Assembly (NCBI RefSeq): GCF_052857255.1
Contig: NC_135502.1
Location: forward strand, 187,547,806-187,611,805
DNA from: Amblyomma americanum
Taxonomy: Eukaryota > Arthropoda > Arachnida > Ixodida > Ixodidae
DNA: 64,000 bases
Direction: 5' to 3'
The first letter of the stretch is position 1. Each line of letters starts with the position of its first letter. The translations under genes were made by a program, and so were the position numbers. Shown here piece after piece: positions 43,378 through 53,918 of this stretch. Below the pieces are notes generated by a model that searched no databases, was not told where the DNA came from, and worked only from the letters and a program-made list of their open reading frames with translations.

Positions 43378-44908
43378 TCACTCGGCGTCGGCTGTAGATG
43401 GGAGCTTATCGACATATGCTGGAATGGCAGCCAAGGCGGCTCGTATGACCCTTGGAGGCAACACATCATACTTGGGGAAAACCTTCCGCGCTGCCTCTCT
43501 GGCGAAATCATCCAGAGCTATGTTAGCTGCGAAGCATGCTGTGGCCGCTGCGTCAGGACAACGGGAACCATGTTCCATTGCACGAAACGTTCTCCAGAGA
43601 GCAGTATTCGATGACTTTGTCGAGAACTGCTCACACCACGCATGCCACTGCCGTCGCGAGAGATCGCGTTCATATCTTCGAGCCTTGGCAGTAAGGTAAT
43701 TCAGCCTTGTCCGTGCTTGCGCAGAAGTTGGGTCTCGGGAAGCTGCCATCTCCGCTTGTCGGCGAGCAGCCCACAGGTTAAGCAGACCCACATCAGGCGC
43801 CGGCCGATTCACGTCCGTCCAGGTGATAGCAGTAGCCTTAGTCAACGCAGTTTGCATGCAGTCTACAAGTAGTGTAGTTGATTGCAGAGAGAGAGAGATC
43901 TTCGACGGTGGTGCGAAACGTGTCCCAGTTGACCAAAGAACACATACGACGTAATCGGCGGGCGCTTGATGGATGGAGACCGATGGTTGTCGCTACCCCA
44001 GCAGTCTGGCTCCAGGTGCCACGATGGAGTCCCGGGTCGTGACCACCACGTAAGGTCCGGAGAATATGTTGGACTGCGAGCATGGTGCACAGTCCGCGTT
44101 TCTGAATCTGGATGGTTGAGTAAAACAGCGCATCCGCGAATGCGTCCCGCACACGCCTACCACGGGGGCTTGAAGTGGGGTACCCAGTCTGGATGAGGGG
44201 CGTTAAAGTCACCACCGACTAAAACAGGCCACCCTGGGTGCTGTCGTCGTAGAGTTAATAACCACCCCAGACAAATGCGGGAGGGAGCTCCACCGGCGGG
44301 TGTATTACATAGTATGACACGACCACAACAGTTGCCTTGGGAAGCTTCACAGCCACTGCGACTACCTCTTGATATGGAGTGCACCAGTTTTCTAGAGAGA
44401 GGCGAACTTGAGGAAAGCGCGCATTAACGTACACCGCCGCGTTTCCCGGAGGGGCAACAGTGTGCACACGACGGTCGTTCATTGAAGGAGACATGTATCC
44501 ATTAAAGCCAGGAATGGGTGGCAAGGCATTGGTCTCCTGCAGTAGCAGGACCAACACCTGGAGCTTGTTCATGCGAAGTCGAGATTTGAGCTCTGCAAGC
44601 TTTGTGAAGAGGCCTCGCCATTTTCGTTTAGGCTTTCAAGCGTTGTAATAGAACTGATGTCAGGTTAGACAACTGGTTTACCATAAATCGGAGGAGGGAT
44701 GTTGTTGAGTTATCCTGCAGTGATGAGGAGACCTGGTAGAGTCGGCGAAACACGCATGAGGGCTGGACGTAGTCGAAGGCGCTACAGCATTGATTGGCGT
44801 GTAAGAGGATTCCACTGGTTGTCTACAGCGAGCGAGCAGTTCACGGCGTTGCCCTAGCTTAGAGACCTCGGCTAAAAGGCGTGCAATTTGGTCGTCAACA
44901 GCTGCCAT
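43378..44908 (-). pseudogene. LINE A: ORF1 C-terminus, endonuclease and linker (frameshifted)
   Basis: Near 44908-44800 the reading AAVDDQIARLLAEVSKLGQRRELLAR is an ORF1-like coiled coil. The endonuclease follows: VLVLLLQETNALPPIPGFNGY, PPGNAAVYVNARFP, VGGDFNAPHPDWV (the GDFN motif, near 44190-44240) and, after several shifts, a basic linker with RQAEMAASRDPTSAQARTRLNYLTAKARRYERDL. Five or more frame changes show that the copy is dead. Confidence 0.65.
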
Positions 44909-44933
44909 GTCCTCGCGCAGAGGTTCCAGTATG

Positions 44934-44993
44934 CTGTTTGCGGCATTTAGTTTGCGGTATTTCGGTAGTGTTTGCGGTATTTAGTTGCGGCAC
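44934..44993. repeat. Short repeat at the LINE A/LINE B junction
   Basis: Plus strand: tttgcggcatttag, tttgcggtatttcggtag and tttgcggtatttag, three related units of 14-18 bp. It lies exactly where LINE B coding sequence stops and LINE A ORF1 begins, and it looks like filler or a slipped junction. Confidence 0.7.
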
Positions 44994-47528
44994 CCGGCCA
45001 CGAAGCCTCGTGAAGGAAACTTCAAGATTGCGCGATCGCCAGACTGAGCTTCTCTGTGGGAACAGTAGGTGCTGGAAGTCGTCCAAGGAAGTAAGCGCTG
45101 ATGGGCCCAATTCGTTCATTACAGTGTACCGTCGAAAGCGTGCCGCCGTGATGTAAGCAGTTGTTGGAAGCGGGTAAACAATCGGTCCACTCAGGGCTGC
45201 CTTCTCTAAAGCAACAGCTGATTTATTTAATAGAAGACCCCTGTGCCCAGGAACCCAAAGAAGTCGAATTGATGTGATGTGTGGAGGGATCAGGAATTTT
45301 AGTATCCGAAAGAGCTGCGATTCAGTGGACGCCGAGAGGGAAGTGCATAAAGATAACGAGTCCGTAATTATTATTACTGCTGATAAAGAAATTGGTACCT
45401 TGCGCAGAGCGAGAACCACTGCTAGAAACTCAGCCAGATAGATAGGAGTGAAATCTTGGAGACGGAGAGAAAAAGACCAGTCAAGGGACTGGGAGTAAAT
45501 ACCTACACCTGCCTTTTCTGCACACACCGAGCCATCAGTCGCAATTGCAACATGTGAGCAGAAGGTCGACAAATAATCCTGCAACATACCATTTAACCAT
45601 AAGAAAGGCAGTAATTTTGCATTACATGGATAAATGTCATCGTAGATGACAGACACATTTGCAGGGATGGACCGCACCGGAACAATTTCAGGTATTCGCA
45701 CGTTGAGTGGGCCCAGCAAAGATTCAACGAAACAGATTTGGGAAGTTTGAAGGCGAGACCATCCCACACCCAAGAACTCCGCTCACTGCCCTAGGAAGAT
45801 CAACTCGGATGCATGCTGCTCCGAGTCGCAAAACTTTAAAAACGTTTTTACTGTCAAAAGGCGAAACCTTGCAGTAAGAGACGGCACCCGCGCTTCCAGA
45901 TACAAAACATTGTTTGCCACGTATTTAGGGAGACCCAAACACAGGCGCAGAGCTTCTCGCTCTAAGAGCAGAAGTGGGCGCAGTGTGTATGCAGCTGCAC
46001 CAGAAAATAAAACGCAACCGAATTCCAAGATTGGCCGGATATACATTTTGTAAATCAGCAGAAGAGCATGTCTGCGCATACCGCAGCGAGGGCTACTCAT
46101 CCTTCGCAGAAGGCCTACCGCCCGAATCCCTTTCGCAGCAACCTGATCTATATGTGACCGCCAAGAGAAAGAGGAGTCATAAGTTACCCCGAGATACTTT
46201 AGGGAACATACCTGAGGAATGACATGATGACGATAAGACAATGAAATGTGTACCTGTTGAGTAACCGGAAAAGGTAACAAAGCGCACTTGTTTACATTAA
46301 GACTTAAGTGTAATTCAGATAACCATCGGTCAAGGGAATTTAAATATGACTGTAAAACCATATACACAGAATGTAAATCACTCGCAGCAGCAAAGAAAGC
46401 TATATCGTCTGCATACACGTACGTAGTCACGTCAGGGGAAGTCGGAATCGAACTGAGTAAGAGGTTGAATAGAACAGGGGAGAGAACTGCACCTTGAGGC
46501 ACACCTCTAGATTGATGAAATTTCCTTGTAGAAACTCCGCGTTGACAACAATAAAATTCTCTGTCAGCCAGGAAAGCTGACACCCATTCCACAAAATAAC
46601 TTGGCAAGTCCAGAGCCCGTAGTCTGTACATCAGAGGCCCATGTTCGACACTGTCATATGCTTTCGAGATGTCTAGAGTTACCAGCGCAGCATACTGTCG
46701 ACGCCGGCGCGCTAGTCGGACACGGCTTTCGAGGTCAGTATGCGCACACCATATAGAGCACCCAGGCTTGAAACCAATCTGACAGGGGTTAAGTAGTCCC
46801 TTTTCAGTAATAATGGGCATGATTCGTCCATACAGCACGCGTTCAACCAATTTCACCAGATTCGATGTCAATGAAATTGGTCGAATGTTGTCTAAGACCA
46901 ACCCTTCGCCTGGCTTTTTAAGCACCGGGATAATTTTGGAAACACGCCATACATCCGGGATCCATGGGGTTCTAATAGAGTAATTTACCAGCTCCAATAT
47001 AGCATTGGGGGATTCGTCGAACAGTATTTTAATCATCGCAGATGTGACACGGTCAGGACCAGAAGCTGCAGAAGGTAATCGATTTATCACCTGGGGGAGC
47101 TCAGAAACCGAGACATTAAGGAAATCATCATAGTGATTCCCAAGCAGTTGTGAGCGAGAGAGCGCAGCCGAAAAACGGTGTTCCAAGCCTTTGCCAATTT
47201 CTTCTAATGACCTGGCAAGCTCTACTGGAGTCAGCACATTAGAGGGAATGTTGTTAGGCGGTGGCAGCCTGTTCCTTGACCTCAGAAAGCGAAACAAGGC
47301 TTGTCTGTTATTAGATTTTGATAGATGGGCATAATTCTCTTCATCATATTTTTCTTTTGCCCTCGCGACTGTGCGCTTGAAGGTAGCGGCAAGAAACTTA
47401 TAATCGATCCAATTCCGGGGACATTGATTATGGATAAGTTTCTTCCAGGCTGCCTTGCGCCGCCTATAATCCTTTGAACATTCTGCATTCCACCAAGGGC
47501 TCTGAGAAGTGCCTATGCTATCGCACAC
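44994..47528 (-). pseudogene. LINE B: I-group LINE RT and RNase H, one in-frame stop
   Basis: A single frame runs from at least 47528 to 44895 and is broken once, by TGA at 45781-45783. It starts in the linker (SQSPWWNAECSKDYRRRKAAWKK). The RT is AASGPDRVTSAMIKIL, IPDVWRVSKIIPVLKKPG, IRPISLTSNLVKLVERVL, NPCQIGFKPGCSIWC, ALVTLDISKAYDSVEHG, RGVPQGAVLSPVLFNLL and catalytic TTYVYADDIAFF, all well kept. After the stop comes RNase H: VAIATDGSVCAEKAGVG, YLAEFLAVVLALRKV, VIIITDSLSLC and LLWVPGHRGLLLNKSAVALEKA, where the final Asp of NExAD appears lost. The 5' endonuclease and the 3' zinc tail are absent. It is a different family from LINE A. Confidence 0.82.
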
Positions 47529-47760
47529 TGTAAACTATATGCTATCGCACACTGTATGCTATCGCACAGTGTAAACCTACACTGGGGGATCGGTCAAGAA
47601 TCGGATGTGCAGCCACCTTCTTCTTCTTCTTCTTCACCCCAGGTATATGGCACATACCCACGCGGGGGGATTGGCCAAGGTGTAGTTGAATAAACAAAGA
47701 AGTTTCCATGGAAGATGACGACAAAATTGTAGCACCTTAGCAGGGACACTTCGTCTTCTC
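47529..47760 (-). other. 5' end of the composite LINE insertion, non-coding
   Basis: Contains three copies of a tatgctatcgcacactgta-like unit (47514-47571), a short TTC run (about 47621-47636) and a segment with tatggcacatacccacgc. It ends at 47760, where the 11-bp target duplication begins. It may be LINE 5' UTR or further filler; I cannot assign it. Confidence 0.5.
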
Positions 47761-47812
47761 GTGTCTCGTACTTCTTCTTTGGTGTGTGTTTTTTCGCTGC
47801 TACTATGCCTAA
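47761..47812. repeat. Foldback repeat, remainder of right arm
   Basis: Starts with the duplicated target gtgtctcgtac (47761-47771) and continues to tactatgcctaa (47812). The inverted copy is at 40852-40905. Joining 40953 to 47772 restores a continuous right arm. Confidence 0.6.
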
Positions 47813-47973
47813 GATAAGTAACCAACTCGCCCAAGAGCTCGTTTTACTGAAATTCAGTTGCGTGAGAGTTGTTATGCATGCCAGCTTGTGCAGTATTTAT
47901 TCCATAAGCCATTGCAAGTATTCGACAAAAGCAGTTGAGCTGACAAGAACATTAACCGGCAGTAAAACAGGTT
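47813..47973. other. No recognised gene
   Basis: Short spacer between the foldback arm and the SINE; it may still be repeat body. Confidence 0.4.
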
Positions 47974-48203
47974 GGCCGCCGCGGTGGCTGAGTGGTTATG
48001 GCGCTCGGCTGCCGGCCCGAAAGAAGCGGGATCGATCCCGGCCGCGGCGGTCGAATTTCAATGGAGGCGAAGTTCTAGAAGCTCGTGTGCTGTGTGATGT
48101 CAGTGCACGTAAAAGAACCCCAGGTGGTCGAAATTTCCGGAGCCCTTCACTACGGCGTCCCTCATGGCCTGAGTCGATTTGGGACATCAAACCCCCATAA
48201 AGA
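47974..48203 (+). mobile_element. tRNA-derived SINE (Ruka-like), with complete head
   Basis: The tRNA-related head (gccgccgcggtggctgagtg ..., with B box gggatcgatccc) is followed by the body (caatggaggcgaa, gtgatgtcagtgcacg, aaccccaggtggtcgaaatt, ccggagcccttcactacggc) and a tail with gggacatcaaaccccc. RNA polymerase III boxes A and B are both visible, so it could be transcribed. The tRNA-like head is part of the SINE and not a tRNA gene. Confidence 0.88.
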
Positions 48204-48477
48204 AAGTAAGACAGATTGTGTACCTACGCTAAGGTTGTGAAGGATTGTTAAGTACAGATTTTTGAGAGGAGCTCAACGTGCCTCATGTGCCAATTTCAGC
48301 ACAACTAAAACGCGGTCTGCCTTGATTGCAGGCATCGACAGCTCCGGTGCTACCGCGTGGCAAGAAACCCTTGCATCTCCAATGCAGTACTCATGAAAGC
48401 AATTGTGTACAAACTAGAAAATCACAAAATACTGCAAATTGTATGGCGGCACGTGTAGAAGCGATACATGGGTAATG
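48204..48477. other. No recognised gene
   Basis: Spacer between two SINEs in opposite orientation. Nothing supported. Confidence 0.5.
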
Positions 48478-48655
48478 AGGGACGCCGTAGTGAAGGGCCC
48501 CGGATTAGTTCAGACGGGTTCTATCACCCAGCACTCGGGCGCCTTTAGCGCTCCGCTGCCATTGAAACGCAGCCGCCGTGTCCCGGATTGAACCCGTGTC
48601 CTCCGACTATGTAGCCAAGTGCCCTAACCATTAGGCCACCGCGGCTGGCGTAGAA
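48478..48655 (-). mobile_element. tRNA-derived SINE (Ruka-like), reverse orientation
   Basis: Reverse complement of a related SINE. The body (gggacgccgtagtgaagggc inverted, and the ggcgcctttagcgctcc region inverted) leads to a head with a Leu/Ser-like A box (gcggtggcctaatggttagg when inverted) and a B box (gggttcaatccgg when inverted). It is shorter than the plus-strand copy and lacks the ctcgaaattt segment, so it is another subfamily or an internally changed copy. Confidence 0.78.
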
Positions 48656-48834
48656 AAAGTACCGCAAGTCCTCCGAGGATTTGCATGATGCAAGCTCTTC
48701 ACCGTCGAAACCACTCTGCTACAGTGTGCGCAGCTATGCGCTCGTATACGTAATGCTAGGCTAAGGTTGCTGGTAGTCCATATATTCAGCGCCTGATAGC
48801 GCGAAACCTCTCGGAAATATGTACCCTAACATAA

Positions 48835-48999
48835 TGTCACGCGCCTTCGCAGAGCATCGACGGAAGAAGATCAACGGTTGGACGGATAGGCAGATGAGAA
48901 GAAAGAGGAAGGGCAGAAGAACGCTTGTAGGCTTCGTCGCGGTCCTGCTTCGATGGATCCCTCTGTAAATAAACTCCCGTGCGTGCTAAGCACGTAACA
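48835..48999 (+). repeat. Probable 5' LTR of a Mag-like gypsy element, 165 bp
   Basis: Starts TGTCACGCGCC and ends CACGTAACA, with a gtaaataaact poly(A)-type region near the end. The gag and pol of a gypsy element follow directly. Short LTRs are usual in the Mag group. The matching 3' LTR lies beyond the window, so both the boundary and the call depend on the context. Confidence 0.65.
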
Positions 49000-49084
49000 G
49001 TTTTGGAGAGAGGTGCCGGGTATCGGACACGGAGCGTTCCATCTATCGAAGGAGCCGTAGACTCGCTGGCTTACCACCTATGAC

Positions 49085-50119
49085 ATTGGGCATGACTGGA
49101 CACGAGAGTATCGAGCAACGAGGACCATCCACCAACTGGCCACATTATCGAGAGCCCCGGACGTCCTTTGGAAAACCCGAGGAGGACGTTCACGAGTAGC
49201 TGAAACACTACGAAAAAGTGAGCGCTGGAACGCTGCTACTGAACTGTCTAACGTGGTGTTCTTCCTTGCCGCCACTGCCTTCGACTGGTTCGACAACCAC
49301 GAGGATTCACTAAGTACGTGGGCTACTTTTACAAGTGAGATCAAGGAAAATTTTGGGTGCAAATCGGCTAAAAAGAAGCGTGCGGAAAAGACATTGCTTC
49401 ACCGGGCGCAAGTACCCGGAGAAACTTGCACCGAAGCTATCCTAAGAGGAATAGCGGAAGAAGCTTCTAATTTCCTGATTAGCAAAGGGAACCTAAGCAC
49501 CAACGCCGACGTTATAAAACATTGTAGAACATTTGAAGCTCTCAAGCTGCGCCGAATCACTCCTAAATTCGGAAGACTGGCCAATGTCACCTCTGCAGCC
49601 AGTGTTGAAGCTTGTCCTCCACATTCTATGGCCGGTATCATACGAGAGATTGTGCGCGAGGAATTGTCCGGATCTATGGACACCTTCTACAATGCAGAAC
49701 ATCTGCGGCACAGTTGTGCACCGCAGGCAGATGTCGCCGCCCTGTACACTCCGTGGACCCAACCTAGCGGCGCTTCGCATATGGACGATCGGAACAACTA
49801 TGCTCAACGTTATGCCCACCAGACGACGGGAAGGAGGCCCGCCTACCCAGAAGACGTGGTTCGTCAGCAACGAGAGCCTGGCTACAACCAACGTCGCGAC
49901 TTTGCTCGCCAGGCCTCTTCTGGCGATCGCTGGCGCTCTCAACCTCTGTGTTGCCGGTGTGGCATTGCAGGGCATATCGCCAGATATTGCCGCCGCCGTT
50001 TCCCAACTGCTCAAGACTACCGACCCTCGGCGAATATTCACGGACAACTGCACACCGGACAGCGATCCGTGACTATGTCCGCGTGGGACACGTACCATTC
50101 GACACATTTGCGGAGTTAA
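49085..50119 (+). pseudogene. gag of the Mag-like gypsy element (damaged)
   Basis: From about 49160 the capsid reads EEDVHE, a stop, then LKHYEKVSA. A small deletion and frame change follow, then WNAATELSNVVFFLAATAFDWFDNHEDSL and the frame 49253-50119. The capsid core lacks about 30 residues normally found between VPGETC and GIAE, an internal deletion. The nucleocapsid zinc knuckle CCRCGIAGHIARYCRRR (near 49950) is intact. The gag packages the element RNA. Decay is clear: a stop at about 49195, a deletion and a frame break. Confidence 0.8.
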
Positions 50120-50278
50120 TCACCTGCATCTAACCGCAGTGTGACGCCGACAACTCAGCGCCAAGGGCGGTCACCTTCCCCTCGACGTCGAGCTTCCCCT
50201 CAACCTCCGGGAAACTAGGAGGCGCGGCTGATGGAGGTGAGGCCGTCGGCGAGTCGATGACGTCCGTACCTCTACCCG

Positions 50279-50915
50279 TGTTTACGTTGGAGAACAAATT
50301 GGCAGTGTTTATTGATGGTGTGAAGCCAATGGCTCTTGTAGGCACTGGTGCTACAGTATCCGTCATGAGTTTGAGGTTTAAGAACCGTTGAGGCAGAGAA
50401 GTAATGTTTAGTGGTGGGACCTTTCAGCGTTATTCCGTGGTGTTGGTGGTGGACCTTTGGACCCACCTGTTGTGTGTGCTTCGGATGTTGTTATTGGCGG
50501 CCTAACGTTTCGAACAGAATTCGCAGTGCTACCTCAGTCAACACATGATGCGATTCTTGGGATTGATTTTCTGCATGTGTGCGGGGCAACCTTAGAATCT
50601 CGTACGGGAGAGATTGCTTTGAATTCGTCACTACTTTCGGCTCTTGTGGATGACTCGACACCTGATTTTGGAGCATTTGCGGTGGAAGAAGACACTATTG
50701 TACCATTGTACCAGCTTTATCTGCAGCATTCGTGCGGGTTTTCTCTGTTCGCAATCAGTGCGAATCTTTTGCAGCTATAGTAGATCCAACGACACTCTCC
50801 TGCTCTAAGAAAAGTATCCTCGTGCTTCGTTGAGTCGTTCCCGTGGTCAGAGGCCGTACCGAGCTGTGGACAGTCAGCCACCCTGGAGAGCCAGATGTGT
50901 TGCCTCGGGGCCTAA
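50279..50915 (+). pseudogene. Protease region of the Mag-like gypsy element (damaged)
   Basis: VFTLENKLAVFIDGVKPMALVGTGATVSVM at 50279-50370 is the protease active-site region, but the catalytic DTG reads GTG, so the Asp is lost. After a stop near 50390 and a frame change, 50457-50700 gives GLTFRTEFAVLPQSTHDAILGIDFL, the flap and C-terminal helix. The stretch before the Harbinger insertion (PVVRGRTELWTVSHPGEPDVLPRGL) is the spacer before RT. Confidence 0.75.
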
Positions 50916-50954
50916 GGGCCCATTCACACTTGCGAGTCGCAGAGGTCGCGCGAC
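50916..50954 (+). repeat. Left terminal inverted repeat (Harbinger)
   Basis: 39 bp identical, in inverted orientation, to 58413-58451. Repeated GTCGC words follow up to about 51030. Confidence 0.96.
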
Positions 50955-51167
50955 TGTTTTGGTCGAAAAGAGACAGTCGCAAACGGTCGCATTGGTCGAA
51001 AAGCGACGGTCGCAAGCCAGTCGCTCCCTGCTCGATTTTTCAGCCTTGCGACTGCGACTCGCAAACGGCTGAACCAATCAGCGGCGCTTCGGAAGTTGAC
51101 GAAAGCGCCGCCTACATCCGGTTGTTCATTCCTGGCGGCAAGATCGAAATTTGCGTCAGACAACAAC

Positions 51168-53646
51168 ATGGAGTACTCCGCAGAGCTGCTCATCAACGCT
51201 GTGCGAGAGCACAGATTCCTGTACGATAAACACAGCCGAGACTTCAAAAACAGAAGCAAAAAGGACTTCGCATGGGAAGAAATAGGACAGTTATTCGGCC
51301 TAACCCGTAAGTATGCCACGTTTTTTAGATGTGCTGAGTTAGTGTTGTTGTAGCATGCATGATGAGGGCAGCTTGTTTTTCCTCAAGAGCGCGTGCTCAT
51401 GTTTACATACGACGAAAACATACTGCGAACTGTTTTTCCTTCGATCGCTTGGCATTTGTCCCTCTTTCGCTTGAAATGCGGGAAGACGAGACGTGTGTTT
51501 TCACGTTCGCGAGACACGTGTGTTTTCACGCTCACGACTCGCGAGACACGTGCGTTGGCTACCACGAGGACTGTTTACTCTCGCCCGCCCCCCCTTTTTT
51601 TCTCTCTCTCCCCGTGCCCTGTCTTTAACGCTTGCTCAAGTGCAAGTTATTACTACACACGTTTGTGCGCACCCAATTGCGTTACTTCGGCGCCAACACA
51701 AAATGTACACACTCTGAGCATACACATGCCATGCAGCGCAGTGTTCTAGAGAGAAGCAAAAAGGTCACTACTTCGAAGTAGGAACACTTTGAGCACAGTC
51801 AGACAAAACAAGCTGAACGCACAGCCTTTCCTGAATGATGGTTATTTTATTTGCAGATATATTCATGATGTTTTTATCTTCCAGGCACCCAGGCGGAGCA
51901 GAAGTTCAAGAACTTAAAGGATATTTATATGAGAAAAAAACAAGAAATAAAAAATAAACAAAAGAGTGGAGCTGGGGTAGCAGATATTCCCACCATAAAA
52001 TGGCCACACTTTGAATCAATGATGGCACTGATGGAGCCCTCACCACAGCCTGCACTGTGAGTTGAATTTCTAGGAATTTTTTTCTGCTATGGGAATCATT
52101 AATGTCAATTCACCCTATTGTAATCTCTGCCTCGGTGCGATGACCAGTTGTCCTCAAATCTGTGCATGTTATCAAGCAGCTATATTTGTTCTCCTGAGAG
52201 TGGACCATAAAAAGCTGAACTACATAATTTTTTTTTTCCAGTCTCCTTTGCAGTACAGAGGATGATATAAGGTGAGAAACAATAGGCAACTAAAAGAACA
52301 TATAGTTTTCTGCAAACAAATTTCACAAGCAACTGCACTTGGTCATGCAGAAAGTCCATTGTGGTTATCCTGGTGTGAAATAATTCCGGTATTTTCTTTT
52401 CAGCTTCAAATTATCTGCTGACGAGGCTGGTGAAAGGTTAGTGACCAACAGGAGTCTTTTTAGGCATAACTCCAGATGTATGCCGCATGGTGTGGGCCTG
52501 CCAAGACAGCATGGAAATAGACATGATAAAAGGACCGATGATTGAGCGGTTGAAGGAAACACTGGCTAGCTTAGACACAAAAGTTCAGTAGGAGCTGAAC
52601 TTTGAAATTGGTCTTGTATAAGCTCCTGCCATTAGTGAAAACAAGAATAGAGGGTTTTAGGGAACAGTGTTTGAAATAAGCAAATCCTGTTGCAGTTACT
52701 TATGAAGCATAAACCTCAACAATAAGGAATGCAGCTACGTTTTAGGGAAAAAAATCTATGGTGCCTTTGCATAAACTGTTGTCATGCTGCTACATATTCA
52801 TCCTTGATCTTTGGTATTGCAGCTCCACGCAGGCAGTCGAAGGGCTTCCGGAAGCACTGCCTCAGGCGTCTGGCTGTGATGTGGAGGGGGAAACCTGGGC
52901 ACAAGAGTAAGGAAAAATTGAAATGCTCTGATAGATTTTCACATTCTTGTAAGCCACCTACTTCGCAGTCGGTTGTGTGTTGGTATAAATTACATGTGTA
53001 GAAAAAGTGCCCTAATGATACTCGTATTGCAGATGCAGTCCTGATGTGTATGAGCCAGAGGCTGCCCAGCTGCCGCCTGCAAAACGGTATGTGTGCAGTT
53101 TCTGGCGGAACAGATAGTTAGTTAAACAGGCGTAGCAAGACAAGTTCTTTCGTATAATGCAGAAAACTGTGTGTTGCATTGTAGGCCACGGATGTCACAG
53201 AAACAAACAGCAGAAAACCCTGGGTGAGTTTATAACCTGTTTATTACTGAGAGTGTACATGTTTTTGTTCCTCAAGTTTAAGGAATTTGCAGCAAGGTTC
53301 ATTGTGAGACTGTGCTTAGTCTGTTGCTCTCTCTTGTCCAGTCTCTTTTGCTCAAGATTTCCTTCAGTGATGTTTCGTGAACTGACTCACTAGTTAAGTT
53401 TCCACTACTCTAAAATGCTTGGTCTACAGGAACGCAGGTGACGAAAACATCTTGCAGGCATGTGTGAGCCATTTGTCAACAATACGGGAGCAGCGAGAAA
53501 GGCAACAAAAAGACGACATTGCACTATTCTGCATGTTGTTAGACTCCCGCCTGCGACGCCTGCCACGTCAGGTAGCCGAAGACTTCATGCACAACATCGA
53601 GATGATGACATACGACGTGATGCGGCAGGCTAGAACTGAAGTGTAA
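51168..53646 (+). CDS. Harbinger accessory protein, MADF-BESS type (8 exons, 255 residues)
   Basis: Exons: 51168-51306, 51885-52056, 52242-52271, 52404-52436, 52823-52906, 53033-53086, 53185-53223, 53430-53646. Every junction has GT...AG and keeps phase, giving 255 codons plus TAA, which is strong evidence that the model is right. N-terminal MADF/Myb-SANT-like domain (residues about 6-95): LINAVREHRFLYD, KDFAWEEIGQLFG, QAEQKFKNLKDIYMRKK and WPHFESMMALM. The middle is an acidic linker. C-terminal BESS-like helices (about 205-245): DDIALFCMLLDSRLRRLP and VAEDFMHNIEMMTYDVM. In PIF/Harbinger elements such a protein binds DNA and helps bring the transposase to the nucleus and the ends. Exon 3 has a tandem acceptor (52241 or 52253), and both choices stay in frame. 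Start chosen as the first ATG before the MADF core. Confidence 0.9.
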
Positions 53647-53679
53647 ATAGTTGGTGGTGTGCTTTTATTTTTCATGGTA

Positions 53680-53916
53680 CTACCTTGATGGAAAGAAACG
53701 CGAACAACCCGGCGCCAACAAGCCCTGCTGTTGGAATTTATTTTCATTGTGCTTTTACCTAGGCGGTACGAAAAAGATGTTAGAGTCGTCCTAGAATGTA
53801 TCATGGACGAGTCTAGGGTCTTTTTGCTATCACCGAAGAAAAAGCGCGGTGAAAAGAAATTGAAAGAGGGGAGCGTGTTGGCACCAGGTTGTTTGCGTTT
53901 CTTTCCATCGAGGTAG
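53680..53916. mobile_element. 237-bp MITE with about 45-bp inverted repeats and TA duplication
   Basis: The left end reads CTACCTTGATGGAAAGAAACG and the right end is its near-perfect inverted copy (ccatcgaggtag). TA flanks both sides (53678-53679 and 53917-53918), as for Tc1/mariner-type elements. It lies in the spacer downstream of the MADF-BESS stop codon, inside the Harbinger element, so it is younger than it. No coding capacity; the minus-strand frame over it is chance. Confidence 0.7.
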
Positions 53917-53918
53917 TA

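Larger units (their letters stand above)
40954..44933 (-). mobile_element. LINE A: I-group LINE (ORF1 end, endonuclease, RT, RNase H), degenerate
   Basis: Minus-strand LINE ending in a short A-run (plus-strand T6 at 40954-40959) after an AATAAA in its 3' UTR. The order from high to low coordinate is: ORF1 C-terminus (44933-44678), endonuclease (44572-43840), linker (43857-43378), RT (43359-42420), and RNase H with zinc tail (to 41059). It belongs to the same family as the fragment at 2113-2705: RIEWVPRD, LIPPCAVTLPRGLTRAEEVALRRIRV and the 3' UTR align. It begins mid-ORF1, where it joins LINE B across a small repeat. Confidence 0.82.

Noticed and set aside
48001..48070. tRNA-like structure
   Set aside because: It is the tRNA-derived head of a SINE, followed directly by the SINE body.
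49493..50107. Minus-strand 204-codon frame
   Set aside because: It is antisense to gag of the Mag-like gypsy element; the plus strand has the zinc knuckle and capsid motifs.
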